Below, one piece after another: positions 21,203-28,886 of a DNA stretch of 45,671 bases (the first letter of the stretch is position 1; each line of letters begins with the position of its first letter). The DNA is taken from positions 1 to 45,671 of the IMG/VR virus record IMGVR_UViG_3300033153_005273. One strand, written 5' to 3'. The notes under the pieces are model-generated. The model did no database searches. It had not been told where the DNA came from and worked only from the letters and a program-made list of their open reading frames with translations. The DNA comes from a virus. Made by a program: the position numbers and the translations under genes.

Positions 21203-23203
21203 ATGAAAATAATTGGGGGTTTTGACACTGAAACATCAAAAATACCCAACCACTTTCCGTGGTTTGTAGATCATTACCTAAGTCTTGTAAGCATATCATA
21301 CCCAAATGATACCACTCGTACTTGGACTTTTTTTCATGACGAAAACAATATAAGTATAGCACTCTATGAAAAACAACTCCACGAAATTGAGGTCGAATTA
21401 AATAAGTTTGACATTATAGCAGCTCACAACTTAAAGTTTGATCTCAACATTTTAAGGGGGCTTAAATTAACAACCTCTTTACATTGTACAATGGTTGGGG
21501 AGTATCTTCTTACAGAACAAACAAATAAGGGATTAAAGCTTGATGATCTATCCTTGAAATATGGATTACCACTAAAGATAGATAAGGTAAAACTAATGTG
21601 GGATGGTGGTCTTGACACAGCTGAAATACCACTTTCAATACTCACGCCATATTGTGAAGGCGATGCTTGGAAAGCACGAGTTATTGCAGAGAAACAGATT
21701 ATACGTTTAAAGAAAGCTGGACTCACTAAGGTTTTTGATCTTCAAATGGAATGGCTTGACCTTCTTTCTTTGATGGAGTGTAACGGTATTCTTTGGGATA
21801 TGCCAAAAGCCCATAAAATAATAGCAAAATATAAAAAATATCAAAATACACTTTCGAAAAAAATCTTAAAACTTCTTCAACCATATCATCCAAACCTTGA
21901 TATTTCTTTAACATCAAAGGATGAATTATCTGCTTTGATTTATGGTGGACAAATAAAACGAAAAGAGAAATGTTCTGTTATAAAAACAAAGAACATAAAA
22001 ACCCAAACACCCTATATATTTACATACAAAGATGGGCGGAAAAAGATAAAACTACGCTGGCAAGACCATCCAGACACAAAGATAATACGACGTGTATGGC
22101 AAGATGTGTGGTATACTATTAAAGGGCTTGCTTTAATTCCGCTACCTAAAACAGAAGTATCAAAATCAACAGATGCTAAAAAATATTACAAAACTGGAAA
22201 AAATGTTCTTCCATTTTTAAAAACAAAAACTTTAATTCAAAAAAGAATTATTAAATTACTTCTTAAATTATCGGTTGTAAATAAGGTAATAACAACTTTT
22301 ATTAACGAAGACAAAGGAACTGGACTCGTAAAAAAGATTGGGCGTGATGGGAAATTACACACAAATTATAATCAAGCGGTTACTATTACAGGAAGGTTAA
22401 GCAGCAGTGATCCTAACAGTCAAAACCTTCCTCGTGGTAATACAAGCCCAATTAAGCAGTGTATTATTCCACGATTTGATTTTATTGTTAATGCTGATCT
22501 CAGCCAAATTGAATGGAGAGTGCCGGCATTTTTAAGTCAAGATGCAACAATGATTCGTGAAATAAAAGAAAAAATTGACCAGCATGGGTCAGCTTGTACT
22601 AAATTGATGGGGTTGACTTTAAATAAATTAAACCGTTTCTATGCGAAAACATTTAACTTTCGTATGATATATGGAGGAACTGAATGGGGATTTCATAAGG
22701 ATGCCAATATGCCAAAGTTTGGTATTAAAAAGTGGCGTCAAGTTGTAGTTGATTTCTACAGTAAATATAGGAATCTTAAATTATGGCAAGATAAAAACAT
22801 AAACACCGTTATTCAAGGAGATGGCACATTAACATCACCCACAGGACGACGGTATAGATTTAAGATCATGCCATATAATGGTAAGTATAACGAAAAACAA
22901 ATTAAAAACTATCCAGTACAGGGCATGGCTGGTGGCGATATTCTTCCACTTGCAGCAATAATTATTTGTAGAGCCATGAAAAAAGCCAACATGAAAGCTA
23001 TTCCAATACTCACTGTGCATGATAGTCTTGTTTTCGATACACCAAAAAATGAGGTTAGTGCGTTAGCAGACATCTGTATGAAAGTATTCAAAAATCTTCC
23101 GTTTTACATCAAATATTATTGGGGTATAGATTGGAATGTACCCTTAACAGGAGAAATTGAAGCTGGAAAAACATACGGAAATATGAAGCTTATTCGTAAA
23201 TAA
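21203..23203 (+). CDS. Family A DNA polymerase with 3'-5' exonuclease
   Basis: 666 residues, without a 5' nuclease domain. Exo I FDTET (Asp8, Glu10), Exo II AAHNLKFDLN and Exo III YCEGDA give an intact proofreading site. Polymerase motifs: A ADLSQIEWR (Asp432), B RFYAKTFNFRMIYGG, C TVHDSLVFD (His606-Asp607). The residue equivalent to E. coli Phe762 is Phe. It is the replicative enzyme, directly downstream of primase and helicase. The stop is followed by a 106-bp gap with a phage promoter, so it closes the first replication operon. The start is two bases after the previous stop. Confidence 0.93.
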   Translation: MKIIGGFDTETSKIPNHFPWFVDHYLSLVSISYPNDTTRTWTFFHDENNISIALYEKQLHEIEVELNKFDIIAAHNLKFDLNILRGLKLTTSLHCTMVGEYLLTEQTNKGLKLDDLSLKYGLPLKIDKVKLMWDGGLDTAEIPLSILTPYCEGDAWKARVIAEKQIIRLKKAGLTKVFDLQMEWLDLLSLMECNGILWDMPKAHKIIAKYKKYQNTLSKKILKLLQPYHPNLDISLTSKDELSALIYGGQIKRKEKCSVIKTKNIKTQTPYIFTYKDGRKKIKLRWQDHPDTKIIRRVWQDVWYTIKGLALIPLPKTEVSKSTDAKKYYKTGKNVLPFLKTKTLIQKRIIKLLLKLSVVNKVITTFINEDKGTGLVKKIGRDGKLHTNYNQAVTITGRLSSSDPNSQNLPRGNTSPIKQCIIPRFDFIVNADLSQIEWRVPAFLSQDATMIREIKEKIDQHGSACTKLMGLTLNKLNRFYAKTFNFRMIYGGTEWGFHKDANMPKFGIKKWRQVVVDFYSKYRNLKLWQDKNINTVIQGDGTLTSPTGRRYRFKIMPYNGKYNEKQIKNYPVQGMAGGDILPLAAIIICRAMKKANMKAIPILTVHDSLVFDTPKNEVSALADICMKVFKNLPFYIKYYWGIDWNVPLTGEIEAGKTYGNMKLIRK

Positions 23204-23224
23204 AACAGGTTGTTAACTCAAAAA

Positions 23225-23264
23225 CCTTGTATTTTAACCATTTTACTCCTATATTATATGTAGA
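23225..23264 (+). promoter_or_regulatory. Rightward phage promoter, twin of 4586-4625
   Basis: TTGTAT (23226-23231), 17-bp spacer, TATATT (23249-23254) within the block TTTACTCCTATATTATAT followed by GTAGAG. It matches the leftward promoter at 4625-4586 in 33 of 40 bases with identical spacing. Predicted start is near 23262, about 48 nt before the SSB-like gene, so it would drive SSB, phosphoesterase, sigma factor, nuclease and following genes. Confidence 0.7.
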
Positions 23265-23309
23265 GACAAACGAAATCAATTTTAACCTAAAAGAAAAAGG
23301 AGAACGTAA

Positions 23310-23897
23310 ATGAGAATAACGTTTAAACGATTAGAGAAAATTTTCACAAAACCAAATGCAGCAGGGAAGTCATACCCTATGATCCGCATAGTTGGAGATG
23401 CTCTTGAAGGAACACTTGTTGGACAGGAATGGAGTACCAAATTCTTTCCATCAAGTAAGGATATGGCAAGTGCTGCGTCAGCAGCAAAACCTGGAGATAT
23501 TCTTGATATTACAATGACTCAAAAGGGTAATTTCCTTAACCCGACGCATATTGAAATTGGTAATGTTGCCACTAATGTTGGCGCACCACAAGCTACACTA
23601 ACACCACCAGTGGTAGCACCAATAGTAAGTGAAACATCTTCTGAAGCTTCAATTCGTAGGGAAAATATAGATATTGCAATTGCTATTATGGGTCAAAAAA
23701 CAGCTAAACGTGATGCTGTTGATTATCTTATGGATGCTGCTGGAATTGCTGATCTTATTGATGATTACACAAATAAGAAAGGCGCATTTCAGTTTTCTGA
23801 TGAAATAGTCAAGAACGATATTCCGGAAGCTGATGATGCACCACTCGTTAAAGATGGATCGGTAGAAGAGGACATAGTAGGTGAAGTAACTATTTAA
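23310..23897 (+). CDS. Putative single-stranded DNA-binding protein
   Basis: 195 residues; AAAGGAG precedes the ATG. The N-terminal 90 residues are basic and beta-rich (MRITFKRLEKIFTKPNAAGK, YPMIRIVGDALEGTLVG, GDILDITMTQKGNF), in keeping with an OB-like fold. A Pro/Ala/Thr linker and a helical region follow. The end is strongly acidic (VEEDIVGEVTI), as in SSB protein-interaction tails. The position beside polymerase and under its own promoter supports SSB, but no family signature is certain. Confidence 0.5.
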   Translation: MRITFKRLEKIFTKPNAAGKSYPMIRIVGDALEGTLVGQEWSTKFFPSSKDMASAASAAKPGDILDITMTQKGNFLNPTHIEIGNVATNVGAPQATLTPPVVAPIVSETSSEASIRRENIDIAIAIMGQKTAKRDAVDYLMDAAGIADLIDDYTNKKGAFQFSDEIVKNDIPEADDAPLVKDGSVEEDIVGEVTI

Positions 23898-23904
23898 CAC
23901 ACTG

Positions 23905-23928
23905 GGGCGGGTAAGAAATTACTCGCCC
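23905..23928 (+). terminator. Strong GAAA-capped hairpin between SSB-like and phosphoesterase genes
   Basis: A ten-pair GC-rich stem (left arm 23905-23914, right arm 23919-23928, one G-U pair) is closed by a GAAA tetraloop and followed by ACACTTTAAC. The U-tract is weak, so it may be a partial terminator or attenuator trimming expression downstream of the abundant SSB, or an mRNA-stabilising end. Confidence 0.5.
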
Positions 23929-23952
23929 ACACTTTAACATTGGGGAGTAACT

Positions 23953-24690
23953 ATGGAAAGAGTTGGAATGATATATGATCCACATGCGCCATATCATGAT
24001 AAAAATGCCTATGAAATTGCGTTAAACTATTTAAATAATGTTAAACCTAAGATTAATAAGTTAATTTTAGGAGGAGATTTTGTTGATTTTCATCGTATTA
24101 GTTTTTGGAAAAATGACTCACAAAGAATGTCTTTTGAAGACGAAATCAAATATGATCGAGAAATGTTAAAAAATCTTAGGCATCGTTTACCAAAAATACC
24201 AATACATTATATTGAAGGTAACCACGAACTAAGGTTATTCCGACACGTAAGGGATAAAGCACCACATCTTATGTGGAACAACAAAATAGAAAATATTCTC
24301 CATCTTGATGCTCGTAACATACAATATTTCAGTAATATTGCAAGAATGTGTAAAGGGCAAGAACCTTATAAGCTCGGTAAATTGTATGTTCTCCATGGAC
24401 ACGAAAAGAAAGTAAGTTTTGGTGCTATTAATCTTGCGCGATTGTTCTATTTGAAATGTAAGGTAAATGTTATTGCTGGACATCACCACAAATCAGATTG
24501 GTCATTAGTAAAGAAACTGGATGGTACTCACGAAGGTGCTTGGTCAGTTGGCACACTCGGACAACTGGTAGAAAGTTACCAACCTGTAAATGATTGGAAC
24601 CATGGGTTTGCTATGGTTGACGTTTTTGATGATGGTGATTTTGAGGTTCACAATAAAATAATAATAAATGGAAGAGTTTTAAACGCATAA
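23953..24690 (+). CDS. Calcineurin-like metallophosphoesterase
   Basis: 245 residues with the full two-metal signature: DPH (Asp9, His11), LGGDFVDF (about 39-46), IEGNHELR (about 82-89), then LHGHEK and IAGHHHKSDW. Phage members of this family act on nucleic acids or nucleotides; the substrate here is unknown. It sits between SSB-like and sigma-factor genes, in the DNA/RNA metabolism operon. TTGGGGAG precedes the ATG. Confidence 0.85.
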   Translation: MERVGMIYDPHAPYHDKNAYEIALNYLNNVKPKINKLILGGDFVDFHRISFWKNDSQRMSFEDEIKYDREMLKNLRHRLPKIPIHYIEGNHELRLFRHVRDKAPHLMWNNKIENILHLDARNIQYFSNIARMCKGQEPYKLGKLYVLHGHEKKVSFGAINLARLFYLKCKVNVIAGHHHKSDWSLVKKLDGTHEGAWSVGTLGQLVESYQPVNDWNHGFAMVDVFDDGDFEVHNKIIINGRVLNA

Positions 24691-24716
24691 TAATTCTATC
24701 AAGGAGAATTTTAACA

Positions 24717-25562
24717 GTGGCAAAAGATAAACTACTCACAACTTACTCTAAACAAATAAAAAATGGGGCTGTGCTTTTAAAAGAAACTGAAGAAATTCTC
24801 TTGGAATTAAAAGATAGTGATGACGTTAAAACAGCCCTAATAAACATGGTTGTAATATCTAATTTACGTTTGGTTACAACAATAGCTGGGCAATATCATA
24901 GGGCGTGGCCTATGTTTGAATTGTTAGACTTAATCCAAGAGGGAAATATAGGCTTGATGATTGGTGTCAGAAAGTTTGACACAACAAAAGGAGTAAAACT
25001 TTCAACATATGTTTCATATTGGATTAAAGACAAAATATATGATTATATACGACAAAATAGTATTGGTGTAAAAATTACAAAGACAGATGCACACCGAAAG
25101 ATATTTGACAATTTAAGTCGGGAACAAAAAAGACTTGAAGCAAAGGGGCTTCCAATAACAAATGAAATCCTTGCTTCTAATCTTAATGTAAAAGAGGCCG
25201 ATATTAACGATCTTAGCCCCATATTATCTGGTAATGGAATGACCGACATCGACCTACACACCAATATATTATCAAGCAATAACGACAATCCCGAAGAAAT
25301 ACTTTTAACCAAAGAGAAAAAACAACTTCTTGAAAATAAGGTAAAAGCATTTAAGAACACCTTGCACTCAAAACAACGGTACATTTTTAATAGCAGACTG
25401 TTATGTGATGGAGCATGTTTAACACAAACCATGGCAGCAACCATACTTCTTACAACACAACAAAACATAAGTGGTATAGAAAAGGTAATCCTACGTAAAG
25501 CTCGTAAATTTTTTAACCAAGAAGAACTTAAGGACTTAATATATAATGATTACAACTACTAA
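24717..25562 (+). CDS. Phage-encoded sigma-70 family factor
   Basis: 281 residues, GTG start with AAGGAG ten bases upstream. Region 2 is at about 44-125 (LLDLIQEGNIGLMIGVRKFD, STYVSYWIKDKIYDYIRQNS), region 3-like at 125-165 (SREQKRLEAKGLPITNEILA), region 4 with HTH at about 207-266. The region 2 layout is RpoH/group 3-like. It probably redirects host RNA polymerase to phage promoters. The 23225/4586 promoter pair is a natural candidate target, linking this gene to late leftward transcription (inference). The end overlaps the nuclease start by 17 bp. Confidence 0.9.
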   Translation: MAKDKLLTTYSKQIKNGAVLLKETEEILLELKDSDDVKTALINMVVISNLRLVTTIAGQYHRAWPMFELLDLIQEGNIGLMIGVRKFDTTKGVKLSTYVSYWIKDKIYDYIRQNSIGVKITKTDAHRKIFDNLSREQKRLEAKGLPITNEILASNLNVKEADINDLSPILSGNGMTDIDLHTNILSSNNDNPEEILLTKEKKQLLENKVKAFKNTLHSKQRYIFNSRLLCDGACLTQTMAATILLTTQQNISGIEKVILRKARKFFNQEELKDLIYNDYNY

Positions 25563-26448
25563 GGCAAAAGATCCAATAATTACAGATATTCTTAAGTGGT
25601 ATAACAATAATATGTACACCAGAATTGGTTCTGATGTTAGTGTTACAGAGCTTATGGAAGCACCGCGAATTGCACATTTAAGAAGCAGACACGGTAAAAA
25701 GGTACCAAGTAAAGACCTCAGTAACGAATTACCTGCTATTATAGGCATGTCTGTTCATAGTGGACTACAACGATACCTACGAACAGAGGCCAATGTAACT
25801 GGTAAATGGTTGATAGAGCGTAAAATGATAGGGCTTGTTGATGGAATACGTATTGCTGGTAAGTTTGATGCGCTTCGCGATCTTCAACATCTATATGATA
25901 TTAAAGTTACCAGAATTTGGAAGTACATTTTTGGTGGACAACTTGACTTTGAAAAGCAACTTAACATGTATGACTACATGCTTTGGAAAGATGGGTATAA
26001 CGTAAAAAGTTTATCAATTATGATGGTTCTTTTAGATTGGTCGCCAGGAAAAATATGGGAAAAGAATTATCCCCAAGAACGTATCCAAATAATTCCAATT
26101 ACCAAATGGACTCGAAATGAACAAGATGTATACATTAAAGATCGTATCAAAAAATGGAAAGATTCCAAAGATTTAGCTGATGATAAGTTACCAGAATGTA
26201 CTTTTGATGAGCGTTGGGCTGAAAAGGAAGTTTTTAAGTTGTATCGCACACCAACAGCTAAGAGATCAACAAAGAACTTTGACACTCTTACAGGAGCAAA
26301 ATCGTACCAAGACGCTTGTATTACAAACGATGCTTCACGCTGGAAAAAGAGTCGTATTGAATCTTGTCGTGCTAATCCTTGGAAACGCTGTAAATCTTGG
26401 TGTAAAATAGCACCCTTTTGTAACCAATTTATGAATAGGATGCCATAA
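25546..26448 (+). CDS. PD-(D/E)XK nuclease of the RecB/Cas4 type
   Basis: 300 residues. Motifs in order: an early His (GMSVHSGLQRYL), IAGKFDALRD (motif II Asp), HLYDIKVTRIW (motif III D-I-K), and QLNMYDYMLW (Q-x3-Y). The C-terminus has four closely spaced Cys (CRANPWKRC, KSWCKIAPFC) that could hold an Fe-S or zinc site, as in AddB and Cas4. A recombination or end-processing exonuclease is the likely role. It begins inside the sigma gene's end and is four bases from the next gene. Confidence 0.8.
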   Translation: MITTTKAKDPIITDILKWYNNNMYTRIGSDVSVTELMEAPRIAHLRSRHGKKVPSKDLSNELPAIIGMSVHSGLQRYLRTEANVTGKWLIERKMIGLVDGIRIAGKFDALRDLQHLYDIKVTRIWKYIFGGQLDFEKQLNMYDYMLWKDGYNVKSLSIMMVLLDWSPGKIWEKNYPQERIQIIPITKWTRNEQDVYIKDRIKKWKDSKDLADDKLPECTFDERWAEKEVFKLYRTPTAKRSTKNFDTLTGAKSYQDACITNDASRWKKSRIESCRANPWKRCKSWCKIAPFCNQFMNRMP

Positions 26449-26450
26449 TA

Positions 26451-26690
26451 ATGAATAGATGTAAACATGGATTACTAATTGGAACATGTGCTATATGTCA
26501 AGGTCTTGTCAAAACAGTCGGAGATCTTCATTGTAGATGGTTATGTCTTTGTGAAGACAACTATATTCTAACGGGGAATGATGAAGATCAAACAACTTGG
26601 TATCAAAATAACAGGCAAAAACTAATACAACTTTTTTATAATGCAAATAAAACAATACCACCATATCCAAAATGGCCAGAACAGAGGTAA
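26451..26690 (+). CDS. CKHG zinc-knuckle protein, 79 aa
   Basis: MNRCKHGLLIGTCAICQG carries the same knuckle as the 5744 gene, followed by CRWLCLCED and a charged, aromatic tail ending KWPEQR. The remainder differs. A GAATAGGATG site lies within the preceding gene's end. Probably a small zinc protein of unknown role between two nuclease genes. Confidence 0.65.
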   Translation: MNRCKHGLLIGTCAICQGLVKTVGDLHCRWLCLCEDNYILTGNDEDQTTWYQNNRQKLIQLFYNANKTIPPYPKWPEQR

Positions 26691-26699
26691 ACAACAGTT

Positions 26700-27180
26700 A
26701 TGATATGTAAAAATTGTGGTAAAAAATTCAGAAAAAAACGTAATTTAAAACACCAAGAGGATTGCGGGGAAGCGTGTCTTATTGATAGGTTCGACAAGCT
26801 CGCCCACAAGAACCGTAGTATAGCTCGTATTTACGCACAAACACTTGGTTATCGTTCCATAGGTGAGGTACGCTTTAAGGCGCTGTGTAATATCCACAAG
26901 ATAAAGCTTGACTATGAGGTCAAAACCGTTTCCTACCAACACAAACCTCAAAAATATACAGCTGACTTTACACAACCCCAAAAGAAAATACACCTTGAGT
27001 ATAAAGGTAAGCTCGACGCTGCCACGCGAAAGAAATTACTTTCTGTGAAGCGTTGTAATCCTAACATGATCTTGTGGCTTGTGTTTGAAAAACCAAACAA
27101 CTTCATTGTGGGCAGAAAAGAACGGTTTTAAATGGTTTGATTGGCGTGATGTTAAAAATATAAAAAATAACCTTAAATAA
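26700..27180 (+). CDS. Endonuclease I-like Holliday junction resolvase with zinc finger, C-terminus frameshifted
   Basis: As read it stops at 27131 (143 aa). The nuclease core matches T7 endonuclease I: Glu56, Asp89 (YTADF), Glu100-x-Lys102 (HLEYKGK), at spacings close to T7 Glu20/Asp55/Glu65/Lys67. An N-terminal C-x2-C ... H ... C finger (CKNCGKK ... HQEDC) is extra. After FEKPNN the reading ends VGRKERF, but the +1 frame continues SLWAEKNGFKWFDWRDVKN to TAA 27178-27180, the expected C-terminal Trp-containing tail. Removing one A of the A5 run (27088-27092) gives VFENQTTSLWAEKNG. It would resolve branched DNA during packaging. Confidence 0.8.
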
Positions 27181-27191
27181 GGAATTTAAAA

Positions 27192-27413
27192 ATGGAATAT
27201 CCAAAAGCAGTAATAATGGGTGAAACTAAAATAAAACTTCAATTTGATAAAGATGATATTATGTCACCAATTCCCGCTAAAGAAATACCCATAAGAAATG
27301 CTGGAAATTTTACGAATATGGGATATTGGTTAGATAATGAATATGATTATATTATTGTAAAAGATGATATAAATAATCTTGTACTTTTAAAAATGCTAAA
27401 AGGAACCATTTAA
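27192..27413 (+). CDS. Hypothetical protein, 73 aa
   Basis: An AAGGAAT site precedes the ATG. A small alpha-beta protein (KIKLQFDKDDIMSPIPAKEI, YWLDNEYDYIIVKDDINNLV) ending in a Leu-rich strand. Not recognised. It abuts the next gene by one base, indicating coupling. Confidence 0.6.
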   Translation: MEYPKAVIMGETKIKLQFDKDDIMSPIPAKEIPIRNAGNFTNMGYWLDNEYDYIIVKDDINNLVLLKMLKGTI

Positions 27414-27414
27414 A

Positions 27415-27600
27415 ATGAAACGTAAAATATTTTATTGTGTTGATTGTAATAACGAATTTAATAATGTAAAGTGGAACGGTAATGAAACTGTTTGCCCGAG
27501 ATGTGATTCAAGAAGATACTATGACATTACAGAGGAGATACGAACTAAAAGGGAAGCTTTCAAACGCACATCATCAAGTAATGATAGCCCATACCCATAG
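27415..27600 (+). CDS. Zinc-ribbon protein, 61 aa
   Basis: CVDCNNEF (residues 8-15) and CPRCDSRRYY (about 27-36) form a typical rubredoxin-like or FmdB-type zinc ribbon, followed by a disordered Ser/Pro tail. The AAAGGAACC site lies in the previous gene. Possible transcription or regulatory accessory role, unproven. Confidence 0.65.
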   Translation: MKRKIFYCVDCNNEFNNVKWNGNETVCPRCDSRRYYDITEEIRTKREAFKRTSSSNDSPYP

Positions 27601-27612
27601 GGAAAATCAATA

Positions 27613-28276
27613 ATGCCATTAGAAATACCAATAAACGGTAAACTATTTTATGTACCTATGTATAACCCTAACTACAGGAAGGCAAAAATGAATGAACAGA
27701 AAACACAGTTTTTATATGCTAAATACCCAGTAATTTTTAGAGATCACGACAAACCAATGACCCAAACATGCATGTGTTGGGGTTTTGAACATGATGGTGG
27801 ATGGTTTGAACTTATTGATGAACTTTGCGATGGTCTTACATTATTAATGGATAAGTATGATTTTGAAGTTATTGCAGATCAAGTCAAAGAAAAGTTTGGC
27901 GGGCTTAGTTTTTATATTCATACAAAAGGTGGCGCTTGTATGTCTAAAAGAAATATAATCGAACGTGCTTTAAGTAACTTTATGTTTAAGCACAAGTGGG
28001 GCACCTTATATCGGAAAATAATATATTTCAGGCAAAGGTTCTATAAAACACCATACGAAAAAGTACGTGCTCTTATTGATGAGGCAGCACGAAAGTCATA
28101 CATCACATGTGAAATATGTGGTGCTGAGGGTAAAACTCGTGGTGGTTTTTGGTTAAAAACACTTTGTGATAAGTGTGATAAAAAGGAGGCGGGGGGTTTT
28201 TCATAAAAGATTTAAATTATTAAATGATGCTATTTTATCTTATAAAAATGAATTATCTAAATATATAGGAGTATAA
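27613..28276 (+). CDS. Conserved phage protein with QVKEKFGGL motif and zinc ribbon; C-terminus probably frameshifted
   Basis: As read it ends at 28206 (197 aa, KKEAGGFS). It contains CMCWGFEHDGGWFELIDELC (about 54-73) and ADQVKEKFGGLSFYI, a combination I recognise from uncharacterised phage and bacterial proteins, and a C-terminal CEICG ... CDKC zinc site. Removing one G of the G6 run (28191-28196) changes the end to EAGVFHKRFKLLNDAILSY and onward, stopping at 28274-28276, one base before the next ATG and with that gene's ribosome site (ATAGGAG) inside it. The longer form fills an otherwise empty gap and is preferred. Biochemical role is unknown. Confidence 0.7.
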
Positions 28277-28277
28277 A

Positions 28278-28694
28278 ATGAGTGAATTTAAACCGATAGT
28301 TGAGTTAATACGACTCGAAGAGAATTATATATATGGTACATTTGGTATTATTAAAATAAATAAAAAAGTTTTTTCAGTTTGTTTAGAACCACATGATGAA
28401 CTCAACAAAACGTCAAAATCATCCATACCAGCACAACAATATGATTGTTTGCGGTATTCTTCAGATAGGTATCCAGATACGTTCCAAGTAATGAATGTTC
28501 CGGATCGCCATAAAATTCTTTTTCATGCTGGTAACTTTGCGGAAAATACAGAAGGTTGTATTCTTCTTGCACGTAAATTTGGAGTGATAAAAAGTGGTCG
28601 TGCAATTCTAAATTCCGGAGAAACATTCAAACAATTTATGGAAATAATGGAAGGTGTTGAGGAGTTTCATCTTACAATTAGAGAAACTTATTAA
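28278..28694 (+). CDS. DUF5675 family protein
   Basis: 138 residues. The order IELIRLEE-type start, TYGTFGI-like strand (YGTFGIIKIN), FSVCLEPHDELN, SIPAQQYDCLRYSS, then DRHKILFHAGNFAENTEGCI is the typical DUF5675 arrangement (conserved xxxLExPxN, H-x-GN-x2-E-x-TxGCI). It resembles the fold of L,D-transpeptidase-type cell-wall enzymes, with His and Cys in HAGN and EGCI. Function is not established. TAGGAG precedes the ATG, and the gene is followed by the tRNA pair. Confidence 0.75.
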   Translation: MSEFKPIVELIRLEENYIYGTFGIIKINKKVFSVCLEPHDELNKTSKSSIPAQQYDCLRYSSDRYPDTFQVMNVPDRHKILFHAGNFAENTEGCILLARKFGVIKSGRAILNSGETFKQFMEIMEGVEEFHLTIRETY

Positions 28695-28702
28695 CAATAA
28701 TT

Positions 28703-28777
28703 AGTGGGATAGTTCAATGGTAGAACACAAGACCTTGGATCTTGTTGTTGTAGGTTCAAGTCCTACTCCCACTGCCA
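28703..28777 (+). tRNA. tRNA-Gln (anticodon TTG), with C33
   Basis: Complete cloverleaf: acceptor AGTGGGA/TCCCACT, D-arm GTTC/GAAC, anticodon stem CAAGA/TCTTG with loop CCTTGGA, five-base variable loop, T-arm GTAGG/CCTAC with TTCAAGT, and encoded CCA. Reading positions 34-36 gives TTG (Gln). Position 33 is C instead of the near-universal T. It may support CAA codons frequent in this AT-rich genome. Confidence 0.85.
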
Positions 28778-28781
28778 AACT

Positions 28782-28858
28782 GCGGGTGTAGCTCTAACTG
28801 GTAGAGCATTGGGTTTCCAACCCGAGTGTTGTCGGTTCGAGTCCGACTACCCGCTCCA
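28782..28858 (+). tRNA. tRNA-Gly (anticodon TCC)
   Basis: Cloverleaf: acceptor GCGGGTG/TACCCGC (one G-U), D-arm GCTC/GAGC, anticodon stem TTGGG/CCCGA with loop TTTCCAA, T-arm GTCGG/CCGAC with TTCGAGT, discriminator T and encoded CCA. Anticodon TCC reads GGA, a common Gly codon here. It lies four bases after the tRNA-Gln gene, so one transcript probably carries both. Confidence 0.92.
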
Positions 28859-28886
28859 CACATGGTTATCCAAGTATTGAAGTTTA

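Noticed and set aside
25546-26448. Cas4 of a CRISPR system
   Set aside because: The motifs fit the broad RecB/Cas4 nuclease family, but there is no array or cas1/cas2 neighbour; a phage recombination nuclease is the safer call.
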